DNA from: CAVUOA01 sp963742955
GTDB taxonomy: Bacteria > Bacteroidota > Ignavibacteria > Tepidaquicellales > OLB5
DNA length: 64,000 nucleotides
Reading direction: 5' to 3'
NCBI GenBank assembly: GCA_963742955.1
Contig: CAVUOA010000008.1
Coordinates: forward strand, 1,178,001 to 1,242,000
The notes beneath the pieces were generated by a model, which saw only the letters and a list, made by a program, of their open reading frames with translations, was not told the origin of the DNA and did not search any database. Numbering within the stretch: position 1 is the first letter of the stretch; each line of letters begins with the position of its first letter. Positions 19,084 through 28,367 of this stretch are shown piece by piece. Made by a program: the position numbers and the translations under genes.

Positions 19084-21546
19084 TCAAGATTTTGCCTGAA
19101 ATTTATTAATTTTTTTAGAATACAGTTTCATAAGTTTTTCTGCAGTTTTCTTGGTTTTTGCTTCCGCGTTTATATGGAAAATCTCACGCTCGCTGTCTGG
19201 TATACATAAAACCCATTCGTGTTCGCCAAAGAAAATCTTTATCCCGTCTATGAGCTGGCGCTTCTTTCCTTCCGATTCTTCCACCAGCTTGCGCATGATG
19301 ATTCCTTTTTGCTCTTTTGTGCAGAACAGGTTATTTTTTGCCATATAAAGCACCGGTGTTTGCTTATCCACCTCTCCGAGCTTTTGGTTTGAAAGAGCGA
19401 GCATTTCCAGAACTTTCATAATTGAAAACATTCCGTCTGTTGCGTGTGAAAATGCAGGGAAAATAATCCCGCCTTTTGTTCCGCCTACAAGCTCTACACC
19501 GGGCTCGTCTGTTGCGTTCATCATTGCATAATGTGAGTCTTTTACTCGTATTATTTCGGTACCGTAAACCTGTGCAGCCAGGTCTATTTCACCGGTTGCC
19601 TGTATGGGGACAGCAATCTTTTTGGTCTGCGGATATAATTTAAGAAATAATGAGATAACAATGCTCAAGAACCTGTCATGGCTGATTATTTTTCCTGTGT
19701 TATCAACCGTAAATATTTTTTCGCCGCCCGCATCAATCAAAAAACCTGCATCGTATTTCAGCGATGTCACAACATATGAAAGCTGTTTGAGTGCGTTTTG
19801 AAACTCTTCTGGTGAACGTGTTTGCCTGTTCGAGTCAAGATGTGTATCCAGCGAAACAAGCTCAATGTTAAAATCACCGAGTATGAGCGGAAAGATAGAA
19901 GATGTAATTCCGTGGGAAAAATTAATTGCAATTTTAAACCTGCGGTTATTTATTGCATCTTTATTAATGTTTGAAATGAAATGTTCTTTATAGCTTTCGT
20001 AAGTTCTTTCAGGGTACGTAACCGTTCCTATTTCGTGAAACGGTGTCGGCCTGTGTGATTCGGAGAAGAACAGCCTTTCAATTGTTTTCGTTTTTGCCGA
20101 AGAAAGGTCTTTTCCGTATGAATCGAAGAATATAATATCACATTTAGTGGCGTCAAACGGAGATTTCCGCACAAAAATACCCCCTGCCCCTTTTCCGGCC
20201 CTGAGTTCCTGCCGAAGGATTGGAATGGGGATTGTCTGTAAGTCTATAACATTTGAGCCGCTTGACATAAGTCCGCTAATAATAGCACCTTTTATCATTC
20301 TGGATATATTATCGGTATCACGGGAAATATCGACACGTGCACCTATTCCTGTAAATACCCCAAAAATCGTGCCAAGTTTTGCAGCAAATTCAGGGGTTAT
20401 TTCAATATTAGAAAGTCCTGTTATTCTTGAATCTGTAAATAACGAATCTTTCCAGCGGTCTTCCCAGACAACGTTTTTCATTACAATAGAATCGCCGTCT
20501 ATAATCTTTTGAGGCCAGATTTTCACGTCAGGCTTTATCACTACCCGGTTTCCTATTTTCACATTATCGCCTATAAAAACATTTTCACCAAGGCGCGAGC
20601 TTGAGCGGATTTTAACACTGTTGCAAATAACATCGCTCGTGATGCTGCATGAATCTTCAACTGTAACGTTATCCCATAGAACGGATTTTTCTATTTTTAC
20701 ATTTTCTCCTATGTAACATCCTTTTCCAATTACCGAATCTATAATTTCTGCGCTTTTTGAAATTTTAGCTGTTTTAGAAATCAGGTTTCCGTCTTTGAAA
20801 ACGATTCTTGACGCATCCAGCTTTACTTTTCCTTTTAACGATTCCAGGTTTGCGCTGATATAATCATCAAGGCTGCCGACATCGCGCCAGTATCCTTTTT
20901 CTACAAAACCGTAGAGCGGAAGATTATTTTTAAGTATATACGGAAAAACATCTTTTGAAAAATCCACATCCTGTTTCCCGTTAGGGCGGGCTTTCGGAAT
21001 AATATCAAGCACTTCTTTTTCGAGCACATATATTCCTGTATTAATTGTGTCACTGAAAACTTCGCTCCATGTGGGCTTTTCGTAGAATGTTGTTATTGCG
21101 CCGTCTTTGTTTGTAAGTACAATACCGAACTGAAGAGGGTTTTTTGCGTGAGTAAGAACAATTGTTGCAAAAGATTTTTTCCTGATATGGAATGAAGCGG
21201 CTTTTTTTAAATCGAAATCTGTTACAACGTCACCGCTGATAATTAAAAAGCGGTCATTTATCAGGTCTTTTGCCTGATAGACCGCGCCGGCAGTTCCGTA
21301 GTCTGCATCGGGCTTAACGTAGCTTATTTTTACTCCGAAGCCGGAACCATCTTTGAAATAGTCTCTTATAATTTCAGATTGGTGGTATAGAATAAGTATC
21401 AGGTCATCGATTTTGTGCTGCTTCAGTAAATTGATGATGTGCTCTATTATCGGTTTGTTCAGCAAAGGCGTCATTGGTTTGGGGATATTACAGGTCAAAG
21501 GTCTTAACCTCGTACCAAAACCGCCAGCCATTATTACTGCCTGCAT
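19084..21546 (-). CDS. Fused sugar-1-phosphate nucleotidyltransferase / phosphomannomutase-like protein
   Basis: I chose the ATG at 21546 (MQAVIMAGGFGTRLRPLTC) because the signature begins there; a longer frame from 21582 would overlap the LemA gene. Residues 1-230 are a GT-A nucleotidyltransferase (GGFGTRLRP, KPMTPLLNKPIIEHI, VSGD-like ISGDVVTDFD). Residues 250-370 are left-handed beta-helix repeats (IGKGCYIGENVKI, IGDNVKIGNRVVI). The rest is alpha-phosphohexomutase-like. The mutase active loop TASHNP is absent; the matching place reads GGIFVRKSPFDATKCDIIFF. This arrangement is known in proteins annotated mannose-1-phosphate guanylyltransferase. It probably makes an activated sugar for the locus; whether the mutase part is active is doubtful. 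Confidence 0.82.
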   Translation of the reverse strand: MQAVIMAGGFGTRLRPLTCNIPKPMTPLLNKPIIEHIINLLKQHKIDDLILILYHQSEIIRDYFKDGSGFGVKISYVKPDADYGTAGAVYQAKDLINDRFLIISGDVVTDFDLKKAASFHIRKKSFATIVLTHAKNPLQFGIVLTNKDGAITTFYEKPTWSEVFSDTINTGIYVLEKEVLDIIPKARPNGKQDVDFSKDVFPYILKNNLPLYGFVEKGYWRDVGSLDDYISANLESLKGKVKLDASRIVFKDGNLISKTAKISKSAEIIDSVIGKGCYIGENVKIEKSVLWDNVTVEDSCSITSDVICNSVKIRSSSRLGENVFIGDNVKIGNRVVIKPDVKIWPQKIIDGDSIVMKNVVWEDRWKDSLFTDSRITGLSNIEITPEFAAKLGTIFGVFTGIGARVDISRDTDNISRMIKGAIISGLMSSGSNVIDLQTIPIPILRQELRAGKGAGGIFVRKSPFDATKCDIIFFDSYGKDLSSAKTKTIERLFFSESHRPTPFHEIGTVTYPERTYESYKEHFISNINKDAINNRRFKIAINFSHGITSSIFPLILGDFNIELVSLDTHLDSNRQTRSPEEFQNALKQLSYVVTSLKYDAGFLIDAGGEKIFTVDNTGKIISHDRFLSIVISLFLKLYPQTKKIAVPIQATGEIDLAAQVYGTEIIRVKDSHYAMMNATDEPGVELVGGTKGGIIFPAFSHATDGMFSIMKVLEMLALSNQKLGEVDKQTPVLYMAKNNLFCTKEQKGIIMRKLVEESEGKKRQLIDGIKIFFGEHEWVLCIPDSEREIFHINAEAKTKKTAEKLMKLYSKKINKFQAKS

Positions 21547-21556
21547 CCGGTAGTGA

Positions 21557-22165
21557 TTACTTATCTTTTTTGTTAAAGTCAAACTTTACATCAGGAGTCT
21601 TTTCCGAGCCGGGAAGAGATTTAAAATACTGCTTCTCTTTAAACCCGAATATCTTCGCCGATATAAGTGTCGGGAAACTCCTTATTGTTGTATTATACTG
21701 CTGTACAGCCTCATTAAATTTTTTTCTTTCAACTGCGATTCTGTTTTCTGTTCCTTCAAGCTGAGTTTGCAGCGCGAGGAAATTCTCGTTTGCTTTAAGC
21801 TGTGGATAGTTTTCAGCAACAACAAGCAGTCTTGAAAGTGCCCCGGAAAGCTGGTCCTGCGCCTGCTGGAACTGCTTGAATTTTTCTTCATCACCTAAAT
21901 CATCGGGTGAAAGTTTGATTTGTCCGACCTTTGAACGCAGCTCTGTTACTTCTACCAAAACACTTTTTTCAAAATCTGCATAACCCTGAACCGTACTAAC
22001 AAGATTTGGTATCAGGTCTGCCCTTCTCTGGTACTGGTTTTCCACTTGAGACCATGCCTGGTTCACATTTTCTTCCTGCTGAACCATAGTGTTGTAACCG
22101 CATCCGTATAGGGAAAATGCAAGTAATAATAAAAATCCCGCCTTTGTTAAATTAATAAGTTTCAT
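21557..22165 (-). CDS. lemA: LemA family lipoprotein
   Basis: The protein has 202 residues. The signal ends in a lipobox-like LYGC (Cys about residue 22). The mature part is helical with the family signatures VNQAWSQVENQYQRRADLIP and AENYPQLKANENFLALQTQL, followed by EGTENRIAVERKKFNEAVQQ. LemA proteins are membrane-anchored four-helix proteins of unclear function, often next to TPM-domain (YgcG-like) genes. No TPM gene is present here; instead the sugar nucleotidyltransferase fusion lies 10 bp downstream. The length is normal for the family. Confidence 0.9.
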   Translation of the reverse strand: MKLINLTKAGFLLLLAFSLYGCGYNTMVQQEENVNQAWSQVENQYQRRADLIPNLVSTVQGYADFEKSVLVEVTELRSKVGQIKLSPDDLGDEEKFKQFQQAQDQLSGALSRLLVVAENYPQLKANENFLALQTQLEGTENRIAVERKKFNEAVQQYNTTIRSFPTLISAKIFGFKEKQYFKSLPGSEKTPDVKFDFNKKDK

Positions 22166-22462
22166 TTACTTGTATTTGGTTTACAATAAACAATTTCCCA
22201 ATATTGCATAAAGATACTCAATTTTATTGAATTTTAAAATAACCCGCCAATTCTGCAAAGAAGTGGCTAATTGTTATGGAAAAAGTTAAAAATAAGAAAA
22301 TTTCAGTTAGAGTTTTATCTCCAATCCGTATATACTGTTACCGTATCGGCGGTAATTGAATTAATTTTGTACATATACAGAAGCCTATACGATTACCATT
22401 GAAAAAACTACTGTATATAGTTAAGATAGTCTTAATATTCTGATAATATTAAAACGAACATT
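22166..22462. other. Divergent intergenic region between lemA and the outer-membrane protein gene
   Basis: This is about 300 bp without a gene. It contains a perfect hairpin TTACCG-tatcgg-CGGTAA at 22338-22355. It also has AT-rich repeats resembling each other in opposite orientation (CATATACAG at 22371 and CTGTATATAG at 22411). These could be operator or leader elements for either gene. I could not assign a confident promoter. Confidence 0.35.
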
Positions 22463-23353
22463 ATGAAATTAATTACCGCTTCTTTATTTATGCTTTTTTC
22501 TTTTATCCTAATCTCCGGCGGAAAGCCTCTGGCTCAATGCTCAGATGCGGGAATCTGCATACTTGGCAAAAAGCATGAAGAATTACCCGGCAGTTTTAAC
22601 AACTCCATTTCGCTTTCTTATGTTCTTGGTTCAAGCGGGCGCGTAATTCCCGGAGATGATGATATTATATATAACTCGTTTAAGCTCACAGGCGAGTTTC
22701 AGGTATTTAAAGCGTCGCGCATCGGCTTTTCGATTCCGTTTTCATACAATACAGGAGACTTAGGTTCGGTAAGCGGCATTGGTGATTTAAGCGTGTTCTG
22801 GACTTACACAATACCGGTTAAGCATAACCATTCGCTCAGCTTCCAGCTTGGCGGTAAGTTTGCGACAGGTAAAGTAAATGTATCAGATTCTTTTCCGCAG
22901 GCGTATATGCCGGGGCTCGGCACGAACGATTTGCTTATCAGCGCTGAATACTCGACAAGAATATTTAATGTTGCAGCAGGCTACCAGAAATCATTCGGCA
23001 GGAGCGCAAACTATGTTACAAGATTAAAAAGAGGAGACGACATAATGCTTCGCGCAGGGTACCAGGAGATATTCAATAAGCTGGGTGTAAAAGCTGAAGT
23101 GCTTACACTACTGCGCCTGCAGGAATCAAGCATACAGGACCCGCTGGGTTTAACCGAAAATTTCATCACAATCGGCGGCAGCAATGAATCACAGGTAAAC
23201 TTAATAGGAGAAGCTTCGTACAGCGTATCAAAAAACTTTACTCTTACGGGACTTGCGGCAATCCCGCTTTTAAGAAGAGATTTTAATCTGGACGGCTTGA
23301 GAAGAAGCTTTACTGTATCGGCGGGGGTAACATATTTTTTCCCGCTGGAGTAG
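22463..23353 (+). CDS. Outer-membrane beta-barrel-like protein, function unknown
   Basis: The protein has 296 residues with a signal peptide (MKLITASLFMLFSFILISGG...LAQ). The mature sequence alternates hydrophobic and polar residues in short strands separated by turns (SRIGFSIPFSYNTGDLGSVSG, HSLSFQLGGKFATGK, RSFTVSAGVTYFFPLE). It ends in an aromatic-rich strand, as outer-membrane barrels do. The strand SGIGDLSVFWTYTIPVKH recalls transporter-type barrels of the phenol-degradation meta-pathway family. It has one N-terminal Cys pair region (QCSDAGICILG). No partner gene is adjacent, so its cargo is unknown. Confidence 0.6.
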   Translation: MKLITASLFMLFSFILISGGKPLAQCSDAGICILGKKHEELPGSFNNSISLSYVLGSSGRVIPGDDDIIYNSFKLTGEFQVFKASRIGFSIPFSYNTGDLGSVSGIGDLSVFWTYTIPVKHNHSLSFQLGGKFATGKVNVSDSFPQAYMPGLGTNDLLISAEYSTRIFNVAAGYQKSFGRSANYVTRLKRGDDIMLRAGYQEIFNKLGVKAEVLTLLRLQESSIQDPLGLTENFITIGGSNESQVNLIGEASYSVSKNFTLTGLAAIPLLRRDFNLDGLRRSFTVSAGVTYFFPLE

Positions 23354-23368
23354 GGGGCTGCACCCCTT

Positions 23369-23445
23369 TGCTACATAAGCGTTGTTGGTGTTGCCTGCCC
23401 CCGATACCTCGGGGCGTATCCAGCGGTCTCCAACAACAAAGCCTC
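23369..23445. repeat. Nested inverted repeat downstream of the outer-membrane protein gene
   Basis: An outer stem GTTGTTGG (23381-23388) pairs with CCAACAAC (23430-23437). Inside it, CCCCGA (23399-23404) pairs with TCGGGG (23409-23414). The structure is GC-rich compared with its surroundings, which suggests a dispersed palindromic element or a small structured RNA. No T-run follows, so it is not a standard terminator. Confidence 0.4.
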
Positions 23446-23563
23446 GGTTCAGGGGAATCCACAAATAATAGAATCAGAAATCTCAATTTATCCTTTAAAC
23501 TCCTAAAAAATCAATACATAAGATAATTTTCCCTTTGGTTAACCAAAATACTCTATATATACA

Positions 23564-23594
23564 TTGCATTGTGATAATACTATAACTATATTTG
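23564..23594 (+). promoter_or_regulatory. Candidate promoter of the nusA operon (Bacteroidota type)
   Basis: TTG at 23564-23566 and TATATTTG at 23587-23594 are separated by 20 nt, fitting the Bacteroidota -33 TTG / -7 TAnnTTTG pattern. Transcription would start near 23601, about 100 nt before the nusA ATG, placing the hairpin at 23621-23650 in the leader. Confidence 0.5.
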
Positions 23595-23620
23595 TTAGCT
23601 TAATTTTGTTCATGATTTTG

Positions 23621-23650
23621 ATGACGCTCCTCTGAAGCGTCATTTTTTTT
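23621..23650 (+). terminator. Intrinsic terminator, possibly an attenuator in the nusA leader
   Basis: ATGACGCT pairs perfectly with AGCGTCAT around a CCTCTGA loop, followed directly by eight T. It lies 270 bp after the outer-membrane protein gene but only about 20 nt downstream of the predicted nusA promoter and 50 bp before nusA, so it may work as a leader attenuator and not only as an end-of-gene terminator. Confidence 0.65.
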
Positions 23651-23700
23651 CATGAAACTTAATTAGTAATTTTTAAATATAAAAATCACAGGTAATTATA

Positions 23701-24993
23701 ATGAAATCAGAGATAGTTGAATCTTTTTCACAAATGGTGAAAGATAAAAAAATGGACAGGGATGTCCTTGAAAGCATCATCAAAGATGTTTTCGGTATGA
23801 TGATTAAGAAAAAATACGGTATTAATACTAATTTTGATGTTATTGTAAACATGGATAAAGGAGATATAGAAATGTATCTCATGAAAACCGTAGTGGAAGA
23901 GGTTACTGACCCGGAAATAGAAATCACTGCTGAAGATGCTGCGGAGAAATCCGGTGAGGAAATGTCTGTTGGCGATGAATATGTTGAAGTGCTTGATTTT
24001 GTCAGCTTCGGAAGACGCCATATTGTTAATTTAAAACAGAATCTTAACCAGAAAATACGTGAAATTGAAAAAGAGATTGTTTATAATGATTATAAAGACC
24101 TTGTAAACGAAATCATAGTCGGCGAGATTTACCAGCTTAAGCCGAACTTTATACTTTTGATTCATAACAGCCATGAAATAATTTTCCCGAAGAATGAACA
24201 GATTCCCAAGGAGAGATATAAAAAAGGCGAATCGATTAGGGTATATATTAAAGAAGTTCAGAAAAGACCATCGGGTCCGCCGTTGATAGTTGTATCGCGC
24301 GCGTGTGATGAGTTTCTGAAAAAATTATTTGAGCTTGAGATTCCTGAAATATATGACGGTATAATTGAAATTAAAGGAATTGCCCGCGAACCGGGCGAAA
24401 GAGCAAAAGTTGCAGTGTATTCATACGATGACAGAATTGACGCTGTCGGAGCGTGCGTAGGAATGAAAGGCATAAGGATTCACTCAATAGTCCGTGAGCT
24501 TTGCAACGAAAACATCGATGTTATAAACTACACTGATGATATTGCTTTGTACATAGCAAGAGCGCTTGCTCCTGCAAAGCTGAAAGATATATATCTTGAT
24601 AAGGCGGCAAAGGTTGCCAAAATTGTTGCAGATGAAGACCAGATTTCATTAATTATCGGCAAGAACGGACAGAATATCAAGCTGGCTTCAAAGTTAACCG
24701 GTTACGAAATTGATGTTGAACGTAAAGACGTGCCCCCGAAAGATGAAGAGCCAAAAGCTGAAGATGAAGAAGACGAGACTGAGGAAACCGAAGAAGAGGA
24801 AACCGAAGAAGAAACCGAAGCGGAAGAAACCGAAAAGGCTGAAACAGCAGATGAAAACAAGGAAGCTGAAACAGTTCCTGCAGAAAAAGTAACAAAGAAG
24901 AGAACACGAAAAAAAGAAATTTTAGAAAATAAAAACCCGGAGGAAGAAAATACCCCTGAAGAGAGTACAGAGACGAAAACAGTTGAAAAATAA
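23701..24993 (+). CDS. nusA: Transcription termination/antitermination protein NusA
   Basis: The protein has 430 residues. The N-terminal RNA-polymerase-binding domain includes FGMMIKKKYG. An S1 domain follows at about residues 135-200, then two KH domains (DAVGACVGMKGIRIHSIVRE and SLIIGKNGQNIKLASKLTG). After residue 345 comes a long tail rich in Glu, Thr and Lys, with no E. coli-type acidic repeats. NusA binds RNA polymerase and controls pausing and termination. It heads the operon; rimP, which normally precedes nusA, is absent. Its own leader carries a terminator hairpin, allowing autoregulation (inference). Confidence 0.96.
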   Translation: MKSEIVESFSQMVKDKKMDRDVLESIIKDVFGMMIKKKYGINTNFDVIVNMDKGDIEMYLMKTVVEEVTDPEIEITAEDAAEKSGEEMSVGDEYVEVLDFVSFGRRHIVNLKQNLNQKIREIEKEIVYNDYKDLVNEIIVGEIYQLKPNFILLIHNSHEIIFPKNEQIPKERYKKGESIRVYIKEVQKRPSGPPLIVVSRACDEFLKKLFELEIPEIYDGIIEIKGIAREPGERAKVAVYSYDDRIDAVGACVGMKGIRIHSIVRELCNENIDVINYTDDIALYIARALAPAKLKDIYLDKAAKVAKIVADEDQISLIIGKNGQNIKLASKLTGYEIDVERKDVPPKDEEPKAEDEEDETEETEEEETEEETEAEETEKAETADENKEAETVPAEKVTKKRTRKKEILENKNPEEENTPEESTETKTVEK

Positions 24994-25039
24994 ACGGAAA
25001 TTGTATTTTTATTTTAGAATTTTTACTTAAACATTTTTA

Positions 25040-27961
25040 ATGCCCGATACAAAGACAAACACACCAAAAGCGAAAACAATATTCAGTATTTCGAAGGAAG
25101 TAAACAGACAGAGTTCCGAAGTACTCGATTACCTTAAGCGAATAGGAATCGATGCGGGGGGTATTATGTCTAAAGTGGATGATTCTGTTTACAAGAAAAT
25201 CCTCGGGCACTTCAAGTCTGATATTGAGGAAGCTGAAAAGCATAAACAAAAGCTGCTTGAGTTTCAGAAGAAACATAAATCGATTGAGTTTACCGAGATA
25301 GAAGAAGATTTAAAAGTAGAAAAAGAAAAGAAGATTGTAGAAGAAGAAGAACACAGGAAGAAACTTGAGGAAGAAGAGAAAAAGAAAAAAGAGCGCGAGC
25401 TTCAGCTTCAAAAAGAGCTTGATGAGAAAAAACGCCTAATAGAACTGAAAAAGGAACAGATTGAAAAAGAAAAAGCACAGGAAGAAGAAATGAAAAAGAA
25501 AGCTGCCGAAGAAGCTAAAAAGGCAGCCGAAAAACCTAAAGAAAAAGAAAAAGAAAAGGAAAAAGAAAAAGCCAAACCGGTAAAAGCCGGAGAAGTTAAA
25601 AAAGAAGGCTCTCAAAGAATTGTTCCTCCGCAAATAATAGAAAAGAAACCGGGCGCTAAATACCATAAGGAAACGCCAAGGCATACCGAACCTCCAAAGA
25701 AAAGAGACTCAAGAGGTTTCGAAATCAAGAGCCATGAAAACAAGAACTATGATAACAAGGGTTCAAAAGATTCTTCAAAGCCGGTAAGAACATTTGAGCG
25801 GGTTACAATTAAAGATGATTTCAGGAAGAAAAAACCGTTCCCCGGACAGAGGCAGAGCCCTTTTGGCAAAAGACACCAGCATGGAGAAGGACAGGGTAAA
25901 AAACCACTTGCAGAAGCTCCAAAAACAGAAAAAGGAACTGCATCAGAGCAGCTTGAAGCAAGAAAAAGAGATACCGAAAGAAAGAATAAAGTAAAGAAAC
26001 AGAAGTATACAGACGGAACCGAGCTAAAGAAACGCAAGAAATATGACGAAGAAGCGCTGAACGTTGAAATCGAAGAAGCAATCAGAGAAACGATGGCTAA
26101 GATAGAAGATACCAGTACTTCTACAGCAAGAAGCCAGCTCAGAAAAAGAAAAAAGAAAGAAAGAATTGAGCAGGAGCAGAAAGAACAGGAAGAAATATTA
26201 TCCAGGCAAAATGTAATACAGGTTACAGAGTTCCTCCCAACCGCTGAACTTGCTGCGCTTATGAACATAGACGTTAACCAGGTTATACAAAAGTGTTTTG
26301 ACCTGGGGCTTATGGTAACTATCAACCAGCGTCTAGATAAAGACCTGATTGAGCTGCTTGCCGATGAATTCGGCTTTAAGGTTGAGCTTCATAAAGAGCT
26401 TGAAGTAGATATTCTTGAAGATACCCCCGATGCTCCCGAAACACTTGTTCACAGGCCTCCTGTAGTTACAATTATGGGTCATGTTGACCATGGTAAAACT
26501 TCATTGCTGGATTATATCCGGAAAGCAAATGTTGTTGCCGGTGAAGCGGGCGGCATAACACAGCATATAGGCGCATACCAGGTTAAGCTTGATAACGGGA
26601 AGCTGATTTCATTTCTTGATACTCCTGGTCATGAAGCGTTTACCGCTATGCGTGCAAGAGGCGCACAAAGCACTGATATAGTTGTATTGGTAGTTGCGGC
26701 TGATGACAGCGTAATGCCTCAGACAATTGAAGCAATTAATCACTCACTTGCGGCAAATGTTTCTATTGTAATTGCAATAAACAAAATTGATAAACCCAAC
26801 GCAGACCCCACAAAAATTAAAACACAGCTTTCCGAAAAAGGAATACTTGTTGAAGAGTGGGGAGGAAAATACCAGTCAGTTGAAATATCAGCCAAGAAAG
26901 GAACCAATGTTGATGTCCTGCTTGAAAAGATTCTTCTTGAAGCTGAAATTCTTGACCTGAAAGCAAATCCTGACCGTATGGCAAGAGGTGTAATAGTTGA
27001 AGCCCAGCTTGATAAAGGCAAAGGAATAATTTCATCCGTTCTTGTTCAAAAAGGAACGTTAAAAATCGGTGATAGTTTTGTTGCAGGTGTTTTCAGCGGG
27101 AAAGTTAAAGCAATGTTCGATGAACGCGGCAACAGGGTAAAAGAAGCAAAACCGGCCGCACCTGTGCAGGTTCTCGGTTTTGACGGAATGCCCCAGGCAG
27201 GCGATACAATTGTAGTTGTAGAAGGTGACCGTGAAGCAAAAGAAATTTCGCTTAAACGCCAGCAGCTTAAGAGAGAACAGGATTTCAGGCAGATTAGGTT
27301 TACAACCCTTGATGATATTTCACGCCAGATTAAAGAGGGCAAACAGGTTGACCTCAAAGTAATCATCAAAGGCGATGTTGACGGGTCGGTGGAAGCGCTC
27401 TCTGATTCACTGCTGAAGCTCGGCTCGGACGAGGTAAAAGTCAGCGTTATACATAAAGGAATCGGCGAAGTTTCGGAAAACGATGTAATGCTTGCAGCAG
27501 CATCGGGCGCTATAATAATAGGGTTTAACGTAAGACCAAGTCTTAAAGCCAGAAAGCTTGCGCAGGCTGAAAAAGTTGATATCAGGCTTCACAACATTAT
27601 ATATGATGTAATTAATGAGGTTAAGCTTGCTCTTGAAGGCTTGCTGGAACCGGAGAAAACGGAAGAAATTCTTTCTACCGTTGAAGTCCGCCAGACATTC
27701 AAAGTTCCGAAAATCGGGCTTGTTGCAGGATGCTATGTTCTCGACGGCAAAATTACGAGAGGAAACAAAGTAAGATTACTTAGAGACGGCTTTGTAATAT
27801 TTGACGGTAATGTACTTGCGCTCAGGAGATTTAAAGATGATGTAAAAGAAGTTGAATCGGGTTACGAGTGCGGACTGAGCCTTGAGAATTTTAATGATGT
27901 TAAAGTAGGCGATATACTGGAATCTTACAGAATAGTTGAAACTAAGAGAAAGCTCGCATAA
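25040..27961 (+). CDS. infB: Translation initiation factor IF-2
   Basis: The protein has 973 residues. The N-terminal region starts with the IF2_N motif ISKEVNRQSSEVLDYLKRIG and then has about 350 residues of Lys/Glu-rich low complexity. A second IF2_N domain lies near residue 400 (PTAELAALMNIDVNQVIQKC). The GTPase domain starts near residue 475 with IMGHVDHGKTSLLD (G1), DTPGHEAF (G3, about 527) and NKID (G4, about 580), followed by domains II-IV. It delivers initiator tRNA to the 30S subunit. It starts 46 bp after nusA. Confidence 0.97.
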   Translation: MPDTKTNTPKAKTIFSISKEVNRQSSEVLDYLKRIGIDAGGIMSKVDDSVYKKILGHFKSDIEEAEKHKQKLLEFQKKHKSIEFTEIEEDLKVEKEKKIVEEEEHRKKLEEEEKKKKERELQLQKELDEKKRLIELKKEQIEKEKAQEEEMKKKAAEEAKKAAEKPKEKEKEKEKEKAKPVKAGEVKKEGSQRIVPPQIIEKKPGAKYHKETPRHTEPPKKRDSRGFEIKSHENKNYDNKGSKDSSKPVRTFERVTIKDDFRKKKPFPGQRQSPFGKRHQHGEGQGKKPLAEAPKTEKGTASEQLEARKRDTERKNKVKKQKYTDGTELKKRKKYDEEALNVEIEEAIRETMAKIEDTSTSTARSQLRKRKKKERIEQEQKEQEEILSRQNVIQVTEFLPTAELAALMNIDVNQVIQKCFDLGLMVTINQRLDKDLIELLADEFGFKVELHKELEVDILEDTPDAPETLVHRPPVVTIMGHVDHGKTSLLDYIRKANVVAGEAGGITQHIGAYQVKLDNGKLISFLDTPGHEAFTAMRARGAQSTDIVVLVVAADDSVMPQTIEAINHSLAANVSIVIAINKIDKPNADPTKIKTQLSEKGILVEEWGGKYQSVEISAKKGTNVDVLLEKILLEAEILDLKANPDRMARGVIVEAQLDKGKGIISSVLVQKGTLKIGDSFVAGVFSGKVKAMFDERGNRVKEAKPAAPVQVLGFDGMPQAGDTIVVVEGDREAKEISLKRQQLKREQDFRQIRFTTLDDISRQIKEGKQVDLKVIIKGDVDGSVEALSDSLLKLGSDEVKVSVIHKGIGEVSENDVMLAAASGAIIIGFNVRPSLKARKLAQAEKVDIRLHNIIYDVINEVKLALEGLLEPEKTEEILSTVEVRQTFKVPKIGLVAGCYVLDGKITRGNKVRLLRDGFVIFDGNVLALRRFKDDVKEVESGYECGLSLENFNDVKVGDILESYRIVETKRKLA

Positions 27962-28004
27962 GTTTCCGCGGGCTGTGTAATAAATTAAACCGTTCATTGA
28001 AGAT

Positions 28005-28367
28005 ATGTCAGTCAGGTCTGAAAAAGTATCGGAAGAAATTAAGCACCGTATAAGCGAAGTCCTTTCAAAAGACCTTGCGGAATTAAGGCTCGGGCTGGTT
28101 ACCGTTACAAAGGTTATTGTTAGCGCTGATTTGAAAACCGCAAAGATTTATCTCAGCTTCATTGGGAATAAAGAACCCGGCGCGGCTTGTGTTGATAAAA
28201 TAAATTACCGGAAAAAGCTTATACGAATGCATTTAGGCTCGAAAATTTATATGAAAACTGTTCCTGAGCTTTTCTTTTACTATGATGATACAACTGAATA
28301 TGCAAGCAGGATTGATGAACTCATAAAAAAAATACATGAAAACGATGAAGGGGATAAGCACGAGTGA
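28005..28367 (+). CDS. rbfA: 30S ribosome-binding factor RbfA
   Basis: The protein has 120 residues, a normal length. It has the KH-like RbfA fold with VSEEIKHRISEVLSKDL at the start, TVTKVIVSADLKTAKIYLSF in the middle and PELFFYYDDTTEYASRIDEL near the end, the last being the family signature (P-x-L-x-F-x-x-D). RbfA helps mature the 16S rRNA 5' end and the 30S subunit. It begins 43 bp after infB and its 3' end overlaps the truB reading frame. Confidence 0.93.
   Translation: MSVRSEKVSEEIKHRISEVLSKDLAELRLGLVTVTKVIVSADLKTAKIYLSFIGNKEPGAACVDKINYRKKLIRMHLGSKIYMKTVPELFFYYDDTTEYASRIDELIKKIHENDEGDKHE

Noticed and set aside
21547..21582. Upstream start for the nucleotidyltransferase fusion
   Set aside because: It would overlap the LemA stop; the nucleotide-binding motif starts right after the ATG at 21546.
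23270..23464. Minus-strand open frame over the end of the beta-barrel gene
   Set aside because: It has no family signal and lies mostly on the palindromic repeat.
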